Positions 32,016 through 41,095 are shown, counted from the stretch's first letter. The stretch is DNA of 64,000 nt from Microbulbifer agarilyticus (GCF_001999945.1 NZ_CP019650.1:434001-498000); one strand, 5' to 3'. Numbers and translations: made by a program. Notes: generated by a model from the sequence alone, not told the origin.

Positions 32016-35000
32016 TCACGAAAGTAATCCCAAAAGTTCTTCGCCACTTTTTGGCAGCTGCTGTGCCTGCGTGGCATCAAACAGGGCATCCGCCAGCGCT
32101 TGCTTGTGCTGCTGCATTTTCTGGATGCGTTCCTCTACCGTATCGGCCGCAATGAGTTTGTACACAAATACCGGTTTGTCCTGACCGATGCGGTGAGCGC
32201 GGTCTGTAGCCTGGTTTTCTACCGCGGGATTCCACCAGGGGTCCATATGGATCACTACATCCGCTGCAGTCAGGTTTAGTCCTGCACCTCCAGCCTTGAG
32301 GCTGATCAAAAATACCCGCACCTCACCATTTTGAAAACGATCTATTGCTTGCTGCCGGTTGCGAGTCTGGCCGGTAAGTTTCGCGTACTCGACCTGTTGT
32401 TCGTCGAGCTGTTGCTCGATCAGTTTTAGCACCTGGGTAAACTGGGAGAAGATCAGAATACTGCGGCCTTCTTCCAGCAACTGCGGCAGGTTCTCTTCCA
32501 GCCAGTTGAGCTTGGCACTTTCCTGAATACCCGCCGCCATTTCCAGCTTGACCAGTCGAGGGTCGATGCAGGTCTGGCGAAGCTTTAGCAGGGCATCGAG
32601 AAACTCGATCTGGCTTTTTCCTAGCCCCTGGCTTGCGACCAGGTCGCGGATACGCTTTTCCATACTGATGCGCACGCTTTCATACAGACTGCGCTGCTTG
32701 CTCCCCAGCTCCACATATTGCATGGATTCCGTTTTCGGCGGCAGGTCAGCGACCACTTCAGATTTTGTGCGCCGCAGCATAAACGGGCGTACCTTGCGGG
32801 CGAGTTCTTGTTGCCGCTCGTGGTCGCCATGATTTTCGATGGGATTGCGGTATGCCTGCTGGAATGCCTTGGCGCCACCGAGCAATCCAGGCAGGGCAAA
32901 ATCCATCAGTGCCCAGAGTTCGCCGAGGTGGTTTTCCAGCGGCGTGCCGGACAGGCACAGGCGGGTGGCACTGCGGATACGGCGCACATGCTCGGCAACC
33001 TTGGTGTTGGGGTTTTTGATGGCCTGAGCTTCGTCCAGCACCAGCACGCTAAATGCGTGGTCTCGGTAGTGTTCGTAATCGCGGGCCAGCAGGGGGTAAG
33101 TAGTGATGACTAGATCGCTGTGGGCGATCTGGGTAAAGGCGGTTTCACGGTGGGGGCCGTGAATCAGCGTTACCTGTAACTCTGGGGTAAACTTCGCCGC
33201 TTCATGCACCCAGTTGCCGGTGAGGCTGGTTGGGGCGATGACCAGTGCCGGCGCGGTGAGGCTACCGCTTTCCTTCATGTGCTGAATCAGTGCCAGGGTT
33301 TGCAGGGTCTTACCCAGCCCCATGTCGTCCGCAAGAATACCTCCGAAACCGTAGCCCTGCAGGAATGCCAGCCAGTTCAGGCCATCGTGCTGGTAGGGCC
33401 GCAGCGTTGCGTGCAGATTCAGTGGCTTGGGGATATTGGGCAGCCCGGAAAAATCCCGCAGGGTTTCTTTTAGCTGGTGAATATTCGGCGCGTGCGCGTC
33501 GTCCAGTTTGTCGATATCCGCGAACTGTACTGCCTGGAAGGCGGGCAGCGGGATGGGTTTATCCAGCTTTTTTTCCTTCAGCAAATCGAACAGCAGGCTG
33601 CGAATACTTTGCAGCGGCCGCGTATTTACGCTGACCCAGTCACCATCGACAATCAGGCTCAGTTCATTCGGTGCGTCCTGTTCCAGCCATTGCTCAACCA
33701 AATCGACGATGGGCCACTGTTGCCCGTTGGGCAGTGTCAGGTCCAGCCCCATATCAAACCAATTGTTGTCACGATCGGTGAGTTCAATGGCAATTTCAGC
33801 GCGGGCAATATCAAACCGGTAGCTGCTGTCGGTACCGATTACCCAGCCCAGTTTTCGCCATTCGGGCAGTTGTTCCCGCAGTAGCGCACTCCAGCGCTGG
33901 AAAATTTTCTCGGGCTTGGTGGCATCCAGAATCCAGACTTCTTCCTGGCCACCGAGGTTTTCCGGAATCAGGTAGAGGCCCTGCTCGTGTATTCGATCAC
34001 GGCAGCGCTGTTCGGCCTCTTCGTCGCGAATAATCCGAATGTAGTCGCCACCTTGCTCTTGGGTAATTTCCTGGCCCGCATAGTGCCGGCTGTAGCTGGG
34101 GGCGAGGGCAAAGCCGCCGTAGTCGAAGTGCAGTTTCAGGGCCGGGAGCTTGTAGTGGTCGAAGTCACACCCCACCAGAGTGATGTGGGGGGTAAAGGTG
34201 CGCACCACAGTGAGCGAGGGCTCTACCGGCAGTGGCAATTGTTCCAGTGGCACGCGCTGGCGCAGTTCCACGGACATCAGGCCGACGTCGCTCGCGGGCA
34301 CCGCGGGCATCGCTAGCAGGTGTAATAATTGGGAAGTTGGCAGCGGTGTGGCGATATCGCCGAGACGCGCGCGCTCTGTATCCAGATAGCAGGGTGGGTT
34401 GGTTGGGATTATGTCCCAGTTACCCTTGTCTAGCCCGTCGAGGCTCGCGGTCAGTTGTAGCTTGCCATCTTGCTCTGGCTGCCACGTCCATTGCAGCGCG
34501 CGGGCAGGGCCCCTTTGAATACGCTCTTCTTCGAAATAAAAGCGTTTGCTATCGAGCAGGTAGGGCAGGGCGCGCCGGCCGGGCTCGCCAGAGAGTTCGA
34601 GCCTGCCGCTGGCGCTAACACGGGGTAGCAATTGCAGGATGGTGACGTCTTCGTCTAGCAGGTGGCTGGGGCGGTTCCAGCCAAGGCGGTTGGTTTCCTG
34701 GGTGAAATAGCGCAACTGGCTCCAGCTGCCGTCTTTCTTCAGATAGCCTTTCTTGGTGGATAACTGCAGTTGCCCCTGGGTGTTCTGTTCCAGTACATAC
34801 AACAAGTAGTGCTGGCCGTGCTCGAGTGGCTGCACCTCGGTGCGCGGTGCGCCGGGTAGCTCGGACAGCCACTGCTTCCATGGGGCTGTGCCGGCTTCAG
34901 CTGCGGCACTTTCGCTATTCGAGCCGCTGTCTGCCGAATCTACCTGCTGTTCCTTGTTCAGCAGTTCCAGCGCAACGGCGACTGCATGCTTGCAATTAAG

Positions 35001-35276
35001 TGCCACCGGGCAGGAGCAAAGCCCTACCAAACGGCCGCGCTCCACATCCAGCTCAACCCGGTAAACAAAACGCGCCGAGCCTTTGACGCGACCGCGGTAG
35101 ATTTCGGCGTCCTGGTCCCAGTAGGCCTCCTGCACCCGCCCGCGCTGGAAATATTCCTCACCGCGCTCGAATGCGCGCGGGTCCACCATATTGCGAACGT
35201 TATTGAGGGTGAAACGGACCAAGTTGGGCTCTCCGGTACGGTTTTTTCTGCCGGTACTTAGGGTTAAACCTGCCAC
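32016..35276 (-). CDS. SNF2-family DEAD/DEAH helicase-like ATPase with SWIM zinc finger
   Basis: A 1086-residue Swi2/Snf2-type DNA translocase. The N-terminus carries a SWIM zinc finger (Cys87, Cys89, Cys95, His97 in GLCSCPVALNCKHAVA). About 500 residues of family-specific region follow, then the ATPase: ILADDMGLGKTLQTLALI (Walker A), VLDEAQAIKNP (DExx box), LCLSGTPLENHLGELWAL, and the C-terminal lobe with SLKAGGAGLNLTAADVVIHMD and DRAHRIGQ. The start is GTG at 35276. Members remodel protein-DNA complexes, often linked to transcription or repair, but the exact role here is unknown. It is divergent from an MFS transporter and convergent with the mini-ORF run. Confidence 0.92.
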   Translation of the reverse strand: MAGLTLSTGRKNRTGEPNLVRFTLNNVRNMVDPRAFERGEEYFQRGRVQEAYWDQDAEIYRGRVKGSARFVYRVELDVERGRLVGLCSCPVALNCKHAVAVALELLNKEQQVDSADSGSNSESAAAEAGTAPWKQWLSELPGAPRTEVQPLEHGQHYLLYVLEQNTQGQLQLSTKKGYLKKDGSWSQLRYFTQETNRLGWNRPSHLLDEDVTILQLLPRVSASGRLELSGEPGRRALPYLLDSKRFYFEEERIQRGPARALQWTWQPEQDGKLQLTASLDGLDKGNWDIIPTNPPCYLDTERARLGDIATPLPTSQLLHLLAMPAVPASDVGLMSVELRQRVPLEQLPLPVEPSLTVVRTFTPHITLVGCDFDHYKLPALKLHFDYGGFALAPSYSRHYAGQEITQEQGGDYIRIIRDEEAEQRCRDRIHEQGLYLIPENLGGQEEVWILDATKPEKIFQRWSALLREQLPEWRKLGWVIGTDSSYRFDIARAEIAIELTDRDNNWFDMGLDLTLPNGQQWPIVDLVEQWLEQDAPNELSLIVDGDWVSVNTRPLQSIRSLLFDLLKEKKLDKPIPLPAFQAVQFADIDKLDDAHAPNIHQLKETLRDFSGLPNIPKPLNLHATLRPYQHDGLNWLAFLQGYGFGGILADDMGLGKTLQTLALIQHMKESGSLTAPALVIAPTSLTGNWVHEAAKFTPELQVTLIHGPHRETAFTQIAHSDLVITTYPLLARDYEHYRDHAFSVLVLDEAQAIKNPNTKVAEHVRRIRSATRLCLSGTPLENHLGELWALMDFALPGLLGGAKAFQQAYRNPIENHGDHERQQELARKVRPFMLRRTKSEVVADLPPKTESMQYVELGSKQRSLYESVRISMEKRIRDLVASQGLGKSQIEFLDALLKLRQTCIDPRLVKLEMAAGIQESAKLNWLEENLPQLLEEGRSILIFSQFTQVLKLIEQQLDEQQVEYAKLTGQTRNRQQAIDRFQNGEVRVFLISLKAGGAGLNLTAADVVIHMDPWWNPAVENQATDRAHRIGQDKPVFVYKLIAADTVEERIQKMQQHKQALADALFDATQAQQLPKSGEELLGLLS

Positions 35277-35337
35277 TTTAGCATGAGTTACCGGTGGGCA
35301 GGTTGAATGCGGCGCAGTATGCCTATGCCTCTATGGT

Positions 35338-35382
35338 GATAGTGTTTGTGGCGATAGTGCTTATGACGATAGTGCTTGTGAT
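35338..35382. repeat. Three tandem 15-bp repeats
   Basis: GATAGTGTTTGTGGC, GATAGTGCTTATGAC and GATAGTGCTTGTGAT lie head to tail between the divergent SNF2 and MFS genes. The short spacing near both promoters could reflect repeated protein sites or simple slippage; nothing else is visible in this 194-bp gap. Confidence 0.7.
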
Positions 35383-35470
35383 ACGGGCTTTGGTATATTC
35401 GATGCGGTTTAGCGGAAGGATTTTTTGTCGCCAAGGTGTGGCGCCCAACCGGGTATGGAAGTACTGATGT

Positions 35471-36733
35471 ATGAATGATGTAACCGAACAGGTGGGGCAG
35501 GCGGGCGATGCGCTCACGCATAACCCCTCGCGACTGAGTGAGCGCGAACAACGCGGCAATATTTGGCGATTAACCATCGCCCAGGCCCTGGCGGGAGCCA
35601 ACTCGGTGGTGGCCTATGCCACCGGCGCGATCGTTGGTGCCGAGCTGGCACCGGTATCCTGGCTGGCAACCTTGCCCCTGTCGGTCTTTGTGGTGGGCAT
35701 GGCGCTGTGTATTTTGCCGGTGGGTGCGATTGCCGGGCGCTACGGGCGACGCGCAGCATTCCTGTTGGGCGCCGGTGCCGGTGTGCTCGCGGGTTTGCTC
35801 GGCACCTATGCAATCCTGGTTGGCGGCGTCACCGGTTTCTGGCTGTTCTGTGGCTCGACAATGTTTGGTGGAGCCTACGCGGCGGTTGTCTTGCAATTCC
35901 GCTTTGCCGCGGCGGATGCGGTAGCACCCAGCCGCAAGGCACGGGCACTATCCATGGTGATGGCCGGCGGTGTTGCCGCCGGTGTGGTTGGCCCGCAGCT
36001 GGTGACCTGGACCATGGATTTATGGGCCGGCCACGTATTTGCCGTTACCTTTCTTGCGCAGGCACTGGTCGCGGCGCTGTCGGCGATCATCCTGTTCGGT
36101 GTGCGATTGCCCATGCCGTCTGCAAGTGCCGCCAGCGGTGGCCGGCCCCTCTCACTGATCGCGCGTCAGCCGCGCTTTATTGCCGCCGCCGCGTGTGGGG
36201 CCATCTCCTACACGCTGATGAATTTCTTGATGACCGCGGCTCCGCTCGCCATGCACATGCATGGGCATTCTACTGAATCCTCCAACCTCGGACTGCAGTG
36301 GCATGTCATCGCCATGTTTGGCCCAAGCTTTTTTACCGGCAGCTTGATCGCGCGCTTTGGCGCAGAGCGGGTGATGATGGTGGGCCTGCTGCTGATCGGT
36401 GTCTCCGCCGCGGTGGGGCTGGCGGGAGTCGAGGTGATGCACTTCTGGGTAACGCTGGTTTTGCTGGGGCTGGGGTGGAACTTCGGTTTTCTCGGCGCCT
36501 CGGCACTGGTGCTCGAATGCCACAGCGATAGCGAGAAAACCCATGTGCAATCCCTCAACGACTTTATTGTGTTTGGGCTGATGGCATTGGGCTCGTTTGC
36601 CTCGGGCGGACTGCTCAGCGCCTACGGCTGGAATACCGTACTGTGGGTGTCGTTTGCTCCGTTACTGGTGACAGTGGTTGCGCTGGGGGTATTAATTTTA
36701 CGTAAAAAGCCTGAGGTGAATCAGGCTGTCTAG
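35471..36733 (+). CDS. Major facilitator superfamily transporter
   Basis: A 420-residue inner-membrane permease with about 12 hydrophobic helices in two halves. The loop between helices 2 and 3 has the MFS motif GAIAGRYGRRAAF. A hydrophilic N-terminal stretch of about 30 residues precedes helix 1. The length and small-residue-rich helices suit a drug or small-metabolite exporter, but the substrate cannot be read. GGAAG lies before the ATG, and the gene ends at a terminator. Confidence 0.87.
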   Translation: MNDVTEQVGQAGDALTHNPSRLSEREQRGNIWRLTIAQALAGANSVVAYATGAIVGAELAPVSWLATLPLSVFVVGMALCILPVGAIAGRYGRRAAFLLGAGAGVLAGLLGTYAILVGGVTGFWLFCGSTMFGGAYAAVVLQFRFAAADAVAPSRKARALSMVMAGGVAAGVVGPQLVTWTMDLWAGHVFAVTFLAQALVAALSAIILFGVRLPMPSASAASGGRPLSLIARQPRFIAAAACGAISYTLMNFLMTAAPLAMHMHGHSTESSNLGLQWHVIAMFGPSFFTGSLIARFGAERVMMVGLLLIGVSAAVGLAGVEVMHFWVTLVLLGLGWNFGFLGASALVLECHSDSEKTHVQSLNDFIVFGLMALGSFASGGLLSAYGWNTVLWVSFAPLLVTVVALGVLILRKKPEVNQAV

Positions 36734-36761
36734 CCAATAAAATCACCATTAAGTGAGGTGC

Positions 36762-36806
36762 AAAATGCCGCAAGGTTGACGCAAGAACCCGCGGCATTTT
36801 TCTTTT
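36762..36806 (+). terminator. Intrinsic terminator between MFS and TetR genes
   Basis: AAAATGCCGC and GCGGCATTTT pair around a 19-base loop, followed by TTCTTTT. Located between convergent genes; the A/T flanks may allow function on both strands. Confidence 0.82.
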
Positions 36807-36870
36807 AGGTAACCCGATGGCTTTGGGCCCGTGTCGGCATTTGTTCGCCGTGGAGGCTTCTTGTTAAATT

Positions 36871-37464
36871 TTAAATTTCTGAAAGGGTATCTAACGCACT
36901 CAGTAGCAAATGGGCGCTCCGCTTAGATGCGGTGCGCCACTTACGCGTATCGCCAAGGTGTGCGACGGATTCGATATTGAAGTAGATGCCAACGATACCA
37001 CTGGCCACGGCGTATCGATCGTCACTTTCGCAGTGTGGGTGCGTTTGCTGCAACAGTTGGGTGAGCGCCTCGATAAAGTCGTCAGTGGCGGCTTTAAGCG
37101 GAGCGGCGAGTTCCGGTATGGTCGCAGCTGCATTGAACAGGGCGTTGGCGAGCAGCGCACTGGAGCTGTCCGAGTAGTAATCGTCAAACAGATATTCGAT
37201 AAAGGCCTGTGCCGGTTTTTCTGCCGGTAAAGCCGCAAACAGTAACTGGCTCTGTTGCTGGGATTGTGTGAGATAGCGTTCCAACAAAGCCATAATCAGG
37301 TCGTCGCGGTTTCCCGCATAATGGCGGATCAGGCTTCTCTGTAGGCCAGATTCCTCCGCCAGCCGTTCCAGTGTCGAGCCCTCCACGCCGTAACGCGTCA
37401 CGCAACGCTCAAATGCCAGCATGATCTCTTCTGTTCGCTCTTTTTTGACGCTGGGTCTGGGCAT
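36871..37464 (-). CDS. TetR-family transcriptional regulator
   Basis: A 197-residue regulator. The N-terminal helix-turn-helix (KKERTEEIMLAFERCVTRYGVEGSTLERLAEESGLQRSLIRHYAGNRDDLIMALLERY) is a clear TetR_N domain; the rest is a helical ligand-binding domain. It is divergent from the DUF2141-sterol desaturase pair across a 102-bp gap with two matching 18-bp palindromes, so it most likely represses that operon and itself. The ligand is unknown; a lipid-like molecule would fit the desaturase. Confidence 0.9.
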   Translation of the reverse strand: MPRPSVKKERTEEIMLAFERCVTRYGVEGSTLERLAEESGLQRSLIRHYAGNRDDLIMALLERYLTQSQQQSQLLFAALPAEKPAQAFIEYLFDDYYSDSSSALLANALFNAAATIPELAAPLKAATDDFIEALTQLLQQTHPHCESDDRYAVASGIVGIYFNIESVAHLGDTRKWRTASKRSAHLLLSALDTLSEI

Positions 37465-37490
37465 GGCAAAGATACCGCTCTCACCTATAA

Positions 37491-37551
37491 ATTATCAGTA
37501 TTGACAATCTATCATTCGCTCGTTACTTTGTAAATTATCACGTTTGACAAT
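37491..37551. promoter_or_regulatory. Sigma-70 promoter bracketed by two TetR-type operators
   Basis: ATTATCA-GTAT-TGACAAT (37491-37508) and ATTATCA-CGTT-TGACAAT (37534-37551) are 18-bp imperfect palindromes with identical half-sites, 43 bp apart (about four helical turns). A promoter for the plus-strand operon overlaps them: -35 TTGACA (37501-37506, inside operator 1), 17-bp spacer, -10 TACTTT (37524-37529), with operator 2 covering the likely start of transcription. This is a classic repression layout for the divergent TetR gene. Confidence 0.75.
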
Positions 37552-37566
37552 TTACGGGGGTGTGAA

Positions 37567-38025
37567 ATGCAAAGTGGCATTGTGCGGAGCTTGGCGGTGG
37601 TAGCGGTATGGCTGCTCACGAGCAAGGTTCAGGCGACCGATTTGACTGTGCAGTTGAACGGTATCGACGGCAGTCGTGGGGGTTATGTCCACGCGGCAAT
37701 CTACCGGGAGGCCATGCCTTTTGAAACTTACGATGCCAATGGCGCCTTTGCGACGGTTTCCCGCCAGTTGAGTCCCGCAATATCGCCAAAGCCGGTGTTG
37801 ATTGCATTTACCCTGGCGGATCTTCCGCAAGGTGAATACGCCGTGCACTTTTATCACGATGCGAATGGCAATCAGCAGTTCGACAGCTCCGGAAGTGAGC
37901 CATTGGAAGGTTGGGGTTTCTCTAACGCGCGTCACCTTTGGCAGACGCCCAGCTTCAAGCGTTCGGCATTTACCATTGGTACGGAAGCGAAAACTGTTTC
38001 TCTCAAGACCTTTTATATCGAGTGA
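37567..38025 (+). CDS. Exported DUF2141 protein
   Basis: A 152-residue exported beta-sandwich protein. The signal peptide covers residues 1-23 (SLAVVAVWLLTSKVQA|TD). The domain shows the DUF2141 pattern: LTVQLNGIDGSRGGYVHAAIY, LPQGEYAVHFYHDANGNQQFD and EGWGFSNAR. Function is unknown; the DANGNQQFD loop looks like a calcium-binding turn. Its TGA overlaps the GTG start of the sterol-desaturase gene (GTGA), so the two are translationally coupled. Expression is probably controlled by the divergent TetR protein. Confidence 0.87.
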   Translation: MQSGIVRSLAVVAVWLLTSKVQATDLTVQLNGIDGSRGGYVHAAIYREAMPFETYDANGAFATVSRQLSPAISPKPVLIAFTLADLPQGEYAVHFYHDANGNQQFDSSGSEPLEGWGFSNARHLWQTPSFKRSAFTIGTEAKTVSLKTFYIE

Positions 38026-38942
38026 GCGGGGTATTGGCCGTGGCGTTTTTTACACAAGTGATCAGTGATGCCGAACTGTATCGATGGGAGGCTTTGTTGG
38101 GCGATTGGGTGTTCGCTGCCTCAATTGCCTTTCTCATGCTCGAGCTCGCATTGTACGCAGTCAGAAAACAGGTAACGCGAAGTCTGCTGGGCGATACACT
38201 GGCTAACTTTGTGACTTTTGCCTTCTTCATTGGGGTTACGCTTGCGATCGGCGTAATCTATCTGAATGTGTTTTATTACGTTTACGATGAATGGCGGTTG
38301 TTTACGTTTGCGGTTAACCCGCTGACGATTCTGCTTGCGGTTGTCCTCGCCGATTTTGCCTATTACTGGGAGCACCGTTTTACTCACCGGGTTGGCATTG
38401 GTTGGGCTACACATACCGTTCACCACAGCTCGCCGCACTTTAATATTTCTGTTGCCTATCGTTTCGGCCCGTTGGACAGCCTTATCCCCATATTTTTCTA
38501 CCTGCCACTGGTATTACTTGGGTTTAATCCACTGCTGGTTCTATTCGCCGAGTTGCTTGTGCAGCTGTACCAGACGTTGCTGCACACAGAGGCGGTGAAA
38601 AAATTGCCGCGGCAAGTTGAGGTAATCTTCAATACGCCTTCTCATCATCGCGTACACCATGGCTCCAATCCGCAATACATCGATAAGAATTACGCGGGTA
38701 TTTTTATTATCTGGGATAGGTTGTTTGGCACCTTTGCCGAAGAAACGGAGAAGGTCGTTTACGGCGTTTCCTCGCCAATCAATAGCGTTAATCCGTTAAA
38801 AATATTCTTTGCAGGGATGGTCGATATGGGAAGAAAAATGTTGGCGGCCCCAAACCTACTCATCGCACTTCTCTATTTAGCCAAGCCGCCGGGGTGGCGC
38901 CATCAGGATGTTACAAAAGCTGAGGTTGTACGGGGCAGGTAG
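38022..38942 (+). CDS. Sterol desaturase / fatty acid hydroxylase superfamily membrane protein
   Basis: A 306-residue di-iron membrane oxygenase. Several hydrophobic helices surround the His boxes of the superfamily: HRFTH (YYWEHRFTHRVG), HTVHH and HHRVHH. These proteins hydroxylate or desaturate lipids, carotenoids or other hydrophobic molecules, so the substrate is open. The start is GTG at 38022 overlapping the DUF2141 stop; an in-frame ATG at 37938 lies inside that gene and would add non-membrane sequence. It forms a two-gene operon under the TetR-type operators. Confidence 0.88.
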   Translation: MSGVLAVAFFTQVISDAELYRWEALLGDWVFAASIAFLMLELALYAVRKQVTRSLLGDTLANFVTFAFFIGVTLAIGVIYLNVFYYVYDEWRLFTFAVNPLTILLAVVLADFAYYWEHRFTHRVGIGWATHTVHHSSPHFNISVAYRFGPLDSLIPIFFYLPLVLLGFNPLLVLFAELLVQLYQTLLHTEAVKKLPRQVEVIFNTPSHHRVHHGSNPQYIDKNYAGIFIIWDRLFGTFAEETEKVVYGVSSPINSVNPLKIFFAGMVDMGRKMLAAPNLLIALLYLAKPPGWRHQDVTKAEVVRGR

Positions 38943-39022
38943 GTGTTGTTAGTCATCGCCGGATGGCCACGGTCTAGGAGCAGGCAAAGTGTCAGGTACT
39001 AACGAGAATGCGCTCAGGAAAA

Positions 39023-39099
39023 TGGTGGGCCTTCCGGGACTTGAACCCAGGACCTGCCGATTATGAGTCGGATGCTCTAACCAACTGAGCTAAAGGCCC
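39023..39099 (-). tRNA. tRNA with CAU anticodon, probably tRNA-Ile2 (lysidine-modified)
   Basis: A full 77-nt cloverleaf on the minus strand with encoded CCA: acceptor GGGCCTT / AAGGCCC, D-arm AGCTCAGTTGGTTAGAGC, anticodon loop CTCATAA, T-arm with GTTCAAGTC. Anticodon CAU fits elongator Met or Ile2. The pairs C4-G69 and C5-G68, which I recall as positive determinants for the lysidine synthetase TilS, favour Ile2. It is not initiator tRNA, since the three G-C pairs at the base of the anticodon stem are absent. Confidence 0.9.
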
Positions 39100-39107
39100 C
39101 CACAGGC

Positions 39108-39164
39108 GTTCGCAGGGACCTGCGAACGGGTTGGCAAAGTACTCGATTTTCTTCGTTAAATCAA
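39108..39164 (-). promoter_or_regulatory. Promoter and leader hairpin of the CAU tRNA
   Basis: On the minus strand TTGATT (39159-39164), a 17-bp spacer and TACTTT (39136-39141) form a sigma-70 promoter. Between it and the mature 5' end is a perfect 9-bp hairpin, GTTCGCAGG / CCTGCGAAC (39108-39127, 2-base gap), probably part of the 5' leader removed by RNase P. Confidence 0.7.
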
Positions 39165-39199
39165 CGCTCTGGGGCAGTTTCGCCATGCGGCCCCGATTC

Positions 39200-41095
39200 T
39201 TACCATGCCCAGTTGAAGCCGAGGCTGGCATTGCCCCCGGACCAGTTCAGGCCGTCCAGTGAAGTCTGGTAGCCCACGTTAATAAAGGCGCTGCCGTACT
39301 GGCTCTCGAGTAGCACTACGCCAGCGCCAAACTCGCCCCAGGTGGCCTCGCGCTCAAGGTCGGTTTGCTGGTCCAGGTTGTACACCAACTGATCGTTACC
39401 GCCGAGGGTGTGCCACAGGTTGCCGAACAGGTAGAGCCGCAAATTACCATCGAGCCACTGGCTGTCGACGTTGTAACCGCGGATGCCGGCGCGAAAATTG
39501 GCTTCCGGGGTCTTGTCCGGATCCACCCACGAAATACCATCTTCATACGCTGAGAAGTTGGTGTAATTCACTACCGCCTGCAGTTGCGGCTCCAAATTCA
39601 GCGATTCGCTGACTTGCCAGGTAAAGCCCTTTTCCATGGAGAGGGTGAGCTGTGGGCCGGTGATGGTATCGCCGATGCCGCGAGTGGATTGGCTGTGCAG
39701 CTTCACGTAGGCGACTTTGGCGGTGAAGTCGAAATAGCCCATATTGGGCCGGTAGTCGTTGAAGTAGTAGCCGAGGTGGTGGCTGGTGAGTTGGTTGCGT
39801 CCGGCGTCGAAGTTGTTAAAGCCGCGGGCGAAGCCGGTGACATCACCGCTGGTGCGGGTACTGCCGACAAATAGCCCCATTTCCCGCGCCCCACCGGTAC
39901 AGGTGGGGCCTGCCCAGAAGTTCTTGCCCACCTGAAAGCCGGAGATGTTGCCGTCGAAGCGGTTATCCACATCGCCACGCCAGTTGTAGTCGGCGCGGGT
40001 GTGGTGCACGCGCGCCCACTCCTGGTTGATCCCGTCAAACCAGCTGCGCTGTTCGCCTCGCCGTTTGTGATAACTGCCGATCTCCTGCAGGGAGGTTAGG
40101 CGCGCGAGGGATTTTGCCTGGGCGTACAGCGGTACTTCGGGGCGGTAGAGGGGCAGAGGCTCGGTGATTGTGTTCGCAGCGGCAAGATTCAGTAGGGGGG
40201 CAGCGGCAGGGGAGGCGCCGGTTTCGATATCTGCTGTGCCGGAACTCGCTCTTAGGTTGAGGCCATCTGACTCATCGCCCCCGGCATCGACGGGAAGCAG
40301 GTTGGAGCGTAGAAACCAGTTATCGCTGTCTTCGGGGTTGCGGGCGCCGCGGAACAGAAAATACTCGTAGGGCCCGGCGGATATGGGGCTGTCCATGTAA
40401 AACGCGCCACTGGCGGTGGTAGCGCCGCCGGTGGTTTCGACGACGAGAATCCCGTCGATGGTATCCGCGCCGTTTCCGGAAAAGCGATCGAAAACCAGCT
40501 GCGTGCTACCGCTGGCGTGGCCGCCATTCAGGATCAGGCGATCGGCGAGGCTGTCGTCATCACCTGCGATCATATCCATGTGGATGATACCGGTGCCGCT
40601 GTAATCCCCCTGCACCAGCAGTTGATTGGCGGTGGAACCGCGCATGTCGATGACGCCATGGTTAATAAGGCTGAGGCGCTGGTCGCGGTAGGGAATGATT
40701 GCGGCGCCCAGGTGTGGCAACGCGAGGGTGCTGTCACTGCCGATGCGCAGCCGGCCCGGGTGGTCGCCGTCATCGCCGAGGACCAGCGTGGTGTCGAGCG
40801 TGAGTCGGCTGGCGCCGTCCAGCGCAATGGACTCCCAGCGCTGCAGGCGGGCGGGGTTGCTGATAACGACATCGCGCAGGGTTAGTGTATCGAAACCATT
40901 GCCGCCATCGATTAGCAGCGTGTTGTTGCTCGCGGCGTTGTCATCGGCTTCGAGAATGTATTGGTTGTCGCCACCATCTAACTGAATTTGGGCGTTTGCA
41001 CTAAACGGTAGGAGCAGGAGTGTTGTGAGAAGCGGTGCCAGCAATGCCGCCGCTGTGCCCGCGCCAATATCGCGGGTCACCCGAGAATACAGCAT
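39200..41095 (-). CDS. Autotransporter with short passenger and outer-membrane beta-barrel
   Basis: A 631-residue type Va-like protein. The signal peptide is long (residues 1-36, cleavage near ANA|QI). The passenger (40-320) has beta-helix-like repeats (LTLRDVVISNPARLQRWESIALDGASRLTLDTTLVLGDDG) ending with a pertactin-like FRGARNPEDSDNWFLRS segment. The C-terminal 290 residues form an autotransporter barrel ending in FNWAW with a terminal aromatic. RBS-like CAGGGATGG precedes the ATG. The passenger is small, with no protease or adhesin motif seen. It is separate from the tRNA and dgkA. Confidence 0.85.
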   Translation of the reverse strand: MLYSRVTRDIGAGTAAALLAPLLTTLLLLPFSANAQIQLDGGDNQYILEADDNAASNNTLLIDGGNGFDTLTLRDVVISNPARLQRWESIALDGASRLTLDTTLVLGDDGDHPGRLRIGSDSTLALPHLGAAIIPYRDQRLSLINHGVIDMRGSTANQLLVQGDYSGTGIIHMDMIAGDDDSLADRLILNGGHASGSTQLVFDRFSGNGADTIDGILVVETTGGATTASGAFYMDSPISAGPYEYFLFRGARNPEDSDNWFLRSNLLPVDAGGDESDGLNLRASSGTADIETGASPAAAPLLNLAAANTITEPLPLYRPEVPLYAQAKSLARLTSLQEIGSYHKRRGEQRSWFDGINQEWARVHHTRADYNWRGDVDNRFDGNISGFQVGKNFWAGPTCTGGAREMGLFVGSTRTSGDVTGFARGFNNFDAGRNQLTSHHLGYYFNDYRPNMGYFDFTAKVAYVKLHSQSTRGIGDTITGPQLTLSMEKGFTWQVSESLNLEPQLQAVVNYTNFSAYEDGISWVDPDKTPEANFRAGIRGYNVDSQWLDGNLRLYLFGNLWHTLGGNDQLVYNLDQQTDLEREATWGEFGAGVVLLESQYGSAFINVGYQTSLDGLNWSGGNASLGFNWAW

